Origin: Bacillota bacterium | Lineage (GTDB): Bacteria; Bacillota; Clostridia; Lachnospirales; Cellulosilyticaceae | Direction: 5' to 3' | Assembly (NCBI GenBank): GCA_023412455.1 | Contig: JAEYNQ010000024.1 | Coordinates: forward strand, 1 to 9,753 | Length of the DNA stretch: 9,753 bases | Shown here: positions 7,008 to 9,753 of the stretch, piece after piece | How the letters are laid out: each line of letters begins with the position of its first letter | Numbering within the stretch: position 1 is the stretch's first letter | Notes under the pieces: model-generated | What the model was told of the DNA's origin: nothing | Databases searched by the model: none | Seen by the model: only the letters and a program-made list of their open reading frames with translations | Translations under genes and position numbers: made by a program

Positions 7008-7475
7008 TTTTAGCCTCCTCACTCATTTTCTTTGAGGTTTCTGCTAATTCATTATAAAACTCTATAAAATCAACTAATGAAATTTTCTCTAAGCAATATT
7101 CTGCTGATGTGGAACATGCTATCGTTACCCTGCATGCACATTCAAGAATATACTTATCGTCTATTATTCTTCCGAATCGAGATAGAAAAAATTTCTTGCA
7201 AGTGCAGCTCCTTTTTGAACATCTTTGGCTGACAATCGCATAACGTCAGACATATCCATCTCTGGATTAGCTTTCACTACAGCCCCCGCAAACAAATACA
7301 TATGATAATCTGTGTCCAATTCCTCAACTGACACAGGAATACCATCTTGTTTAATCCTTTTCCCTACATTAGCTTTATCTCTTGCTGTCATACTCTCAAA
7401 GTCATATTTAAGTTCTTTTACCTCTTCCCCGTTAATCATAATTGGGGTCCTTAATGCTAATTTCTGATTTTCCAT
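6997..7475 (-). CDS. Tail assembly chaperone, long form made by putative -1 frameshift (gpE-E' type)
   Basis: The ribosome would read 97 residues in the chaperone frame, slip back one base at 7194-7185, and read 62 more codons to a TAA at 6999-6997, giving about 159 residues. The added tail begins L-S-R-F-G-R-I-I-D-D-K-Y-I-L-E, continues with a stretch containing four cysteines, then S-L-V-D-F-I-E-F-Y-N-E-L-A-E-T, and ends E-E-A-K-N-G-K. It has no start codon with a ribosome binding site of its own, so frameshifting is the natural way to express it. In P2 and Mu-like phages the long form links the chaperone to the tape measure. The extension overlaps the tape measure start by 11 bases and contains that gene's ribosome binding site. 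The open frame and the heptamers are seen; use of the frameshift is inferred from the family. Confidence 0.8.
7014..7019 (-). promoter_or_regulatory. Ribosome binding site of the tape measure gene
   Basis: AGGAGG lies 6 bases before the ATG at 7007. It shows that ATG, not the in-frame GTG at 7022 upstream of it, is the start: reading from the GTG would translate the ribosome binding site itself (R-R-L-K). Confidence 0.85.
7164..7475 (-). CDS. Tail assembly chaperone, short form (Mu gp41/P2 gpE type)
   Basis: From the ATG at 7475 this is a 103-residue protein (124 if read from 7538). It matches the Mu gp41/P2 gpE class of tail assembly chaperones, which bind the tape measure before tube polymerisation and are not found in the mature particle. 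The N-terminus (L-A-L-R-T-P-I-M-I-N-G-E-E-V-K-E-L-K-Y-D-F) is typical: a short strand, P-I-x-I-N-G, then x-L-x-Y-D-F. A helical C-terminal half follows, including the M-S-D-V-M-R-L-S-A-K-D-V segment. Position between tube and tape measure supports the assignment. Overlapping slippery heptamers occur at codons for N-F-F close to the stop, and the -1 frame is open to the start of the tape measure gene. This is the family's known arrangement for making a longer second form. Confidence 0.85.
   Translation of the reverse strand: MENQKLALRTPIMINGEEVKELKYDFESMTARDKANVGKRIKQDGIPVSVEELDTDYHMYLFAGAVVKANPEMDMSDVMRLSAKDVQKGAALARNFFYLDSEE
7185..7194 (-). promoter_or_regulatory. Tandem -1 ribosomal slippery site
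   Basis: In the chaperone frame the codons read AGA AAT TTT TTC TAT. Two X XXY YYZ heptamers overlap here: A AAT TTT (7194-7188) and T TTT TTC (7191-7185). Slippage at either gives a fusion of the same length, differing only at the junction residues (K-F-F against N-F-F). The zero-frame stop lies six codons downstream. I see no strong stem just downstream, only a weak TTCT/AGAA pairing. Confidence 0.75.
7208..7213 (-). promoter_or_regulatory. Internal Shine-Dalgarno-like element, possible frameshift stimulator
   Basis: AAGGAG inside the chaperone gene ends 13 bases before the slippery A AAT TTT. There is no start codon at initiation distance that opens a meaningful frame. Anti-Shine-Dalgarno pairing at roughly this distance stimulates -1 slippage in E. 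coli dnaX, where the spacing is about 10 bases. It may be chance, because the bases encode Q-K-G-A. Confidence 0.4.
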
Positions 7476-7484
7476 ATGGATAAA

Positions 7485-7490
7485 CACCTT
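7485..7490 (-). promoter_or_regulatory. Ribosome binding site choosing the chaperone start
   Basis: AAGGTG lies 9 bases before the ATG at 7475. The upstream in-frame ATGs at 7538 and 7493 lack a convincing site: the first sits in a hairpin loop and the second has only GAGA. The residues these longer starts would add are lysine- and arginine-rich translations of the hairpin and A-rich spacer. The site therefore favours 7475. Confidence 0.6.
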
Positions 7491-7514
7491 CATTTCTCTA
7501 TTTTTTGATTTTTT

Positions 7515-7558
7515 AGGGTTGCGCTTTTGAATAATCATAATTAAAAAAGAGCAACCCT
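7515..7558 (-). promoter_or_regulatory. Alternative hairpin that excludes the terminator-like stem
   Basis: AGGGTTGC (7558-7551) is the exact reverse complement of GCAACCCT (7522-7515). Beyond one T-C mismatch the stem continues with CTTTT (7549-7545) against AAAAG (7528-7524), giving 13 pairs around a 16-base loop. It uses the same GGGTTGCTCTTTT bases that form the 3' arm and T run of the terminator-like stem, so only one of the two can form. It is followed by an A-rich stretch rather than T, so it is not itself a terminator. The loop holds an ATG (7538) in frame with the chaperone. That ATG has no ribosome binding site and is probably not used. Confidence 0.5.
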
Positions 7559-7572
7559 TAAAGGGAAGCTCT
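7543..7572 (-). terminator. Putative intrinsic terminator or attenuator overlapping the end of the tube gene
   Basis: On the minus strand, AGAGC (7572-7568) pairs with GCTCT (7552-7548). Two T-T mismatches follow, then CCC pairs with GGG around a TTTAA loop. The stem runs directly into a six-T run (7548-7543). The loop holds the tube stop codon (TAA, 7560-7558). The shape is that of a weak Rho-independent terminator on the coding strand, and the opposite strand has no matching T run. The eight or so pairs with a 2x2 internal loop suggest partial rather than complete termination. That would favour sheath and tube over the low-copy downstream genes. This is read by eye, with no folding energy computed. 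Confidence 0.5.
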
Positions 7573-8064
7573 CACTTTCTGCATGTAATCTACTCCATTC
7601 ACTTTATAGATAAAATTAAGCTTATCTATAAGTAATGTTTCAACGCCTTCAATAACCTGTCTATAGCGTAGTACCTCGAATTCAATGCTACCTTCCATAT
7701 TCCCGCCTACTTCTACTTTTCCTGGATCATATTTCTTATTCACACCAGTGATAAAGACCTTTGAACCTTCTGGAATGATGGTACCGTCTGCTTGTGTTAC
7801 GTCTCTTACGAAGCGTATCTCAATATTTTGCCTACCTTCTTTAGCTAAATTTGCTGCTTTAGCATTAATGCCTCTTGATGTAATAGAAAATACCATACTG
7901 TTAATCTGCCCTGTCATTGGCATATCAATAGAACCTAGAATCCCTGCACCTTTTAATTCATTAGTTGCCTTCTCAATAGAAGGTAATTGGCAAGAAACTT
8001 GGTCATCTATTTCAATCCCATCTGCAAGTAACTTATGAGCAATAACACTTCCTGAAATAATCAT
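7558..8064 (-). CDS. Major tail tube protein (P2 gpFII family)
   Basis: This 168-residue protein should polymerise as stacked hexameric rings forming the rigid tube inside the sheath. It has the size and layout of P2 gpFII/Mu gpM tube proteins: an N-terminal strand region, L-P-S-I-E-K-A-T-N-E-L-K-G-A-G (27-41), G-S-I-D-M-P-M-T-G-Q-I-N-S-M (44-57), and a C-terminal beta hairpin, E-V-L-R-Y-R-Q-V (about 129-136) through L-N-F-I-Y-K-V-N-G (148-156), ending in V-R-A-S-L. The ATG at 8064 shares its A with the sheath TAA stop and is preceded by GGAGGTG at about 8 bases. A terminator-like hairpin spans the stop codon, so the tube gene may mark the end of a high-abundance sheath-tube transcript. Tube and sheath are needed in many copies per particle, unlike the downstream proteins. 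Confidence 0.92.
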   Translation of the reverse strand: MIISGSVIAHKLLADGIEIDDQVSCQLPSIEKATNELKGAGILGSIDMPMTGQINSMVFSITSRGINAKAANLAKEGRQNIEIRFVRDVTQADGTIIPEGSKVFITGVNKKYDPGKVEVGGNMEGSIEFEVLRYRQVIEGVETLLIDKLNFIYKVNGVDYMQKVRASL

Positions 8065-9521
8065 TATTCTTCACCTCCAAATAATAAATCTAATCCTGAT
8101 GAGGTATAAGTAATTTTAGCTGTAAATGATTTGCCTGGTGGTGTCGTAGTGGTTGCTATATCAAACACAAAGTCACCTTCTACCATATCTGATATAGGAT
8201 TGCTACTTTCTTCAAAAACAATCTCTGCAAGAAGCAACTTCCCCTGTGCGATAAGGTTATCTAGCCACTCTTGCATATCATTTAGAATGGTATCTTTTAA
8301 TGCCCGATTAAAAGGCTTATCAACTAAAATACCATATCGGCTTTGGAATGTATTAGCAATGTACTGTAGCATGCGCACTGAGCAATCAAAGACATTTCTC
8401 TTGTCCATGTCCTTTCCATATTCATAATCTCCAGTGTGACCACCCCACAGCACCCATCTACCACCCCAATAGGTGGCTGTACAAATACCTTTGCTATTTA
8501 ACTCATTGGCTTGTATCTGGTCATATTCAATTTTTGTGCCATCTGCTAAGCACAAGCAGTTAATATCAATTGCCTTATTTGAAGGTGTTTCACAAGGCAC
8601 ATTGTTATTATTAAAGTCTACCCATTGCATAGTTACAGTCTTAATAGTACTGAGGTGTAGTATCTTACCCTCACCATTCTTAGCCATTGGCCAACAAGGT
8701 GACTCTAAATAACTAATGTAACCATTCTCTCCTTTAGCTGCCTTAGCTGCTGCAATAGTCTGTGCTCCTGATGAAGAGCAATCCATATCACTATTTACAA
8801 AAGCATACCAATGCCCATTAATTTTTTGAGCAGCTGATTTTAACGCTGTATCTACCTTAGGAATTTGGCTCCAATAGGGTGCTGCTAAGATAGTAGGTAC
8901 CATATTAAAGTTCTGATACACTAAATCAAGCACTGCTACGCCTGATTTAACTCCACTTGATGTGGTTCCACCTATTACCGTATCTGCATCAATAAGGGTT
9001 GTATCAATTTCACGATATGAAACAGATAAACTATCCCCTAAGTTTGATACAATAGCCTTGATAACTACTTTACTTCCTGTAGTATCATATTCCGCACTAA
9101 AGTCTGTGCCTAGTGTTTTCCCTGTTGCTGAAATAGTATTAAGTATAATATTTTTTCCCTCAATATAGCCTACACCATCATTAAGAGTAACTTCTACTGT
9201 ACTATCTTCATCTTCTTTGTGAATACTAGGATCTAAAACATTAATTAAAATAATCGGTCCTATGGTTTGAATGTTGTTTTTGAAATGTGAATAGATAGCT
9301 TCACAAAGTGTAAACTTATCCCAATCACTATCAATGTACCCTGCTTTTGTCTGAGCTTCTTTAAAGCTATTAACTAAAATTGGTGTGTTTACCTTGTCTG
9401 AGTAATCCATGAATTGATGCACAGGTAACGAACCAAAATAAACAGGCAACGTACCTAGGGCCTTTGGTGGAATATAATCTTTTGTTGCCATAATATCAGC
9501 AAATGCTCCATGTATGTACAC
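8064..9521 (-). CDS. Contractile tail sheath protein (P2 gpFI family)
   Basis: This 485-residue protein should form the outer sheath, which contracts to drive the tube through the host envelope. The C-terminal third is the conserved polymerisation and tube-contact region of P2 gpFI-type sheaths: YWGGRWVLWGGHTGDYEYGK (351-370), then a V-F-D-C-S-V-R-M-L-Q-Y-I helix, G-I-L-V-D-K-P-F (397-404) and a helix ending in the E-E-S-S-N-P segment (437-442). The P-P-G-K-S-F-T stretch (461-467) fits the P2-type C-terminus. Residues about 110-195 look like an inserted beta-rich surface domain, and G-P-I-I-L-I-N-V-L-D (88-97) is a core strand. The length is normal for the family. The start is GTG at 9521, supported by AGGAGGT. 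The TAA stop overlaps the tube ATG by one base (TAATG), as expected for coupled translation of sheath and tube. Confidence 0.93.
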   Translation of the reverse strand: MYIHGAFADIMATKDYIPPKALGTLPVYFGSLPVHQFMDYSDKVNTPILVNSFKEAQTKAGYIDSDWDKFTLCEAIYSHFKNNIQTIGPIILINVLDPSIHKEDEDSTVEVTLNDGVGYIEGKNIILNTISATGKTLGTDFSAEYDTTGSKVVIKAIVSNLGDSLSVSYREIDTTLIDADTVIGGTTSSGVKSGVAVLDLVYQNFNMVPTILAAPYWSQIPKVDTALKSAAQKINGHWYAFVNSDMDCSSSGAQTIAAAKAAKGENGYISYLESPCWPMAKNGEGKILHLSTIKTVTMQWVDFNNNNVPCETPSNKAIDINCLCLADGTKIEYDQIQANELNSKGICTATYWGGRWVLWGGHTGDYEYGKDMDKRNVFDCSVRMLQYIANTFQSRYGILVDKPFNRALKDTILNDMQEWLDNLIAQGKLLLAEIVFEESSNPISDMVEGDFVFDIATTTTPPGKSFTAKITYTSSGLDLLFGGEE

Positions 9522-9528
9522 GTTTTCT

Positions 9529-9535
9529 ACCTCCT
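9529..9535 (-). promoter_or_regulatory. Ribosome binding site of the sheath gene (fixes a GTG start)
   Basis: AGGAGGT lies 7 bases upstream of the GTG at 9521 and overlaps the TAG stop of the preceding gene. A near-consensus site at good spacing supports GTG as the true start of the sheath gene. The next in-frame ATG (residue 11) has no comparable site. Confidence 0.8.
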
Positions 9536-9753
9536 ATAATAATTTTTCTATTTCTTTTTGTGGGTGCCCTTTACAACTTACTGTAAAGGTTATATATCCA
9601 TACCAATATGGATAGGGCTGTTCTTCATACATGCCCCACTTAAGCCCATCTTCTAATTTAATTTTGCTGCCTATAATCATGTTATTAATAAGTTTCGCTT
9701 TTGCTAGATCAATCATATTTAATAAGTCTATATAGCCACTAAAACTTGGTGTA
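9534..9753 (-). CDS. Unrecognised phage tail-region protein, 5' end cut by the window edge
   Basis: The frame is open to the right edge, so the start codon lies outside the window; 72 C-terminal residues are visible. An in-frame ATG at 9716 is probably internal, because coding continues upstream of it (TPSFSGYIDLLN). The visible part is rich in aromatics, with a W-G-M-Y-E-E-Q-P-Y-P-Y-W-Y-G-Y run about 30 residues from the end, and it ends in a lysine/glutamate-rich helix. I do not recognise the family with confidence. The place just before the sheath is where tail terminator or head-tail completion proteins often lie in myovirus tail operons, so such a role is a guess from position only. Its TAG stop overlaps the sheath ribosome binding site, so the two genes are probably co-transcribed and tightly coupled. 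Confidence 0.75.
   Translation of the reverse strand, partial: TPSFSGYIDLLNMIDLAKAKLINNMIIGSKIKLEDGLKWGMYEEQPYPYWYGYITFTVSCKGHPQKEIEKLL

Noticed and set aside
7008..7022. GTG start at 7022 for the tape measure
   Set aside because: It would translate the AGGAGG at 7019-7014. The ATG at 7007, six bases after that site, is clearly the better start.
7476..7538. ATG at 7538 as the chaperone start
   Set aside because: It has no ribosome binding site, lies in the loop of a hairpin, and would add basic residues encoded by hairpin and A-rich spacer. The ATG at 7475 has AAGGTG and begins the conserved part.
7515..7558. The longer hairpin as a terminator
   Set aside because: On the coding strand it is followed by an A-rich run, not T, so it does not have terminator form. 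I list it only as a competing structure.
1..9753. tRNA genes, CRISPR arrays, insertion sequences and attachment sites
   Set aside because: No cloverleaf, regularly spaced repeat, transposase frame or terminal inverted repeat was seen. Nearly all of the sequence is taken up by tail genes.

Overview
The window is one uninterrupted late tail operon of a temperate phage, or of a phage-derived contractile particle. Every supported gene is on the minus strand, so transcription runs from the right edge (about 9753) to the left edge (1). Low G+C, strong AGGAGG-type ribosome binding sites, and occasional GTG and TTG starts point to a low-GC Firmicute host, most likely in the Clostridia. No host gene is present to name the genus. 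The recognised set (sheath, tube, tape measure, LysM-like hub protein, gpD-type hub, gp25-type wedge, baseplate J, gpI, fibre) makes this a myovirus-type contractile tail.

Reading in transcription order: an unrecognised gene cut by the right edge (9534-9753); tail sheath (8064-9521); tail tube (7558-8064); a putative intrinsic terminator over the end of the tube gene (about 7543-7572); a Mu gp41/P2 gpE-type assembly chaperone (7164-7475) whose reading continues by a putative -1 frameshift to 6997; tape measure (5223-7007); gpX-like LysM protein (5018-5230); gpD-like hub (4120-5013); a very short gpV-like OB-fold protein (3909-4115); gpU-like protein (3362-3907); gpW/gp25 wedge (3048-3353); baseplate J (1936-3051); gpI (1377-1931); tail fibre (254-1372); and an unrecognised gene cut by the left edge (1-226). 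The gene order follows Mu (L, M, 41, 42, then 44-49) more closely than P2, with a P2-type gpU set between the V and W genes.

The genes work as an assembly line. The chaperone pair coats the tape measure, the tube polymerises on it to a length set by the 594-residue ruler, and the sheath polymerises around the tube. X, D and V build the hub and spike; W, J and I build the wedges; the fibre attaches through gpI and recognises the host. Most junctions overlap or are separated by 1-12 bases. The one large gap is 82 bases, between tube and chaperone.

The two observations most worth checking are both regulatory. First, tandem overlapping slippery heptamers (A AAT TTT and T TTT TTC) with a Shine-Dalgarno-like element 13 bases upstream give a 159-residue chaperone fusion. 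Second, two mutually exclusive hairpins lie between the tube and chaperone genes, and the tube stop codon sits in the loop of the terminator-like one. I saw no RNA genes, insertion sequences, CRISPR array, attachment site, integrase, lysis gene or capsid gene. The window cannot tell an intact prophage from a tailocin.
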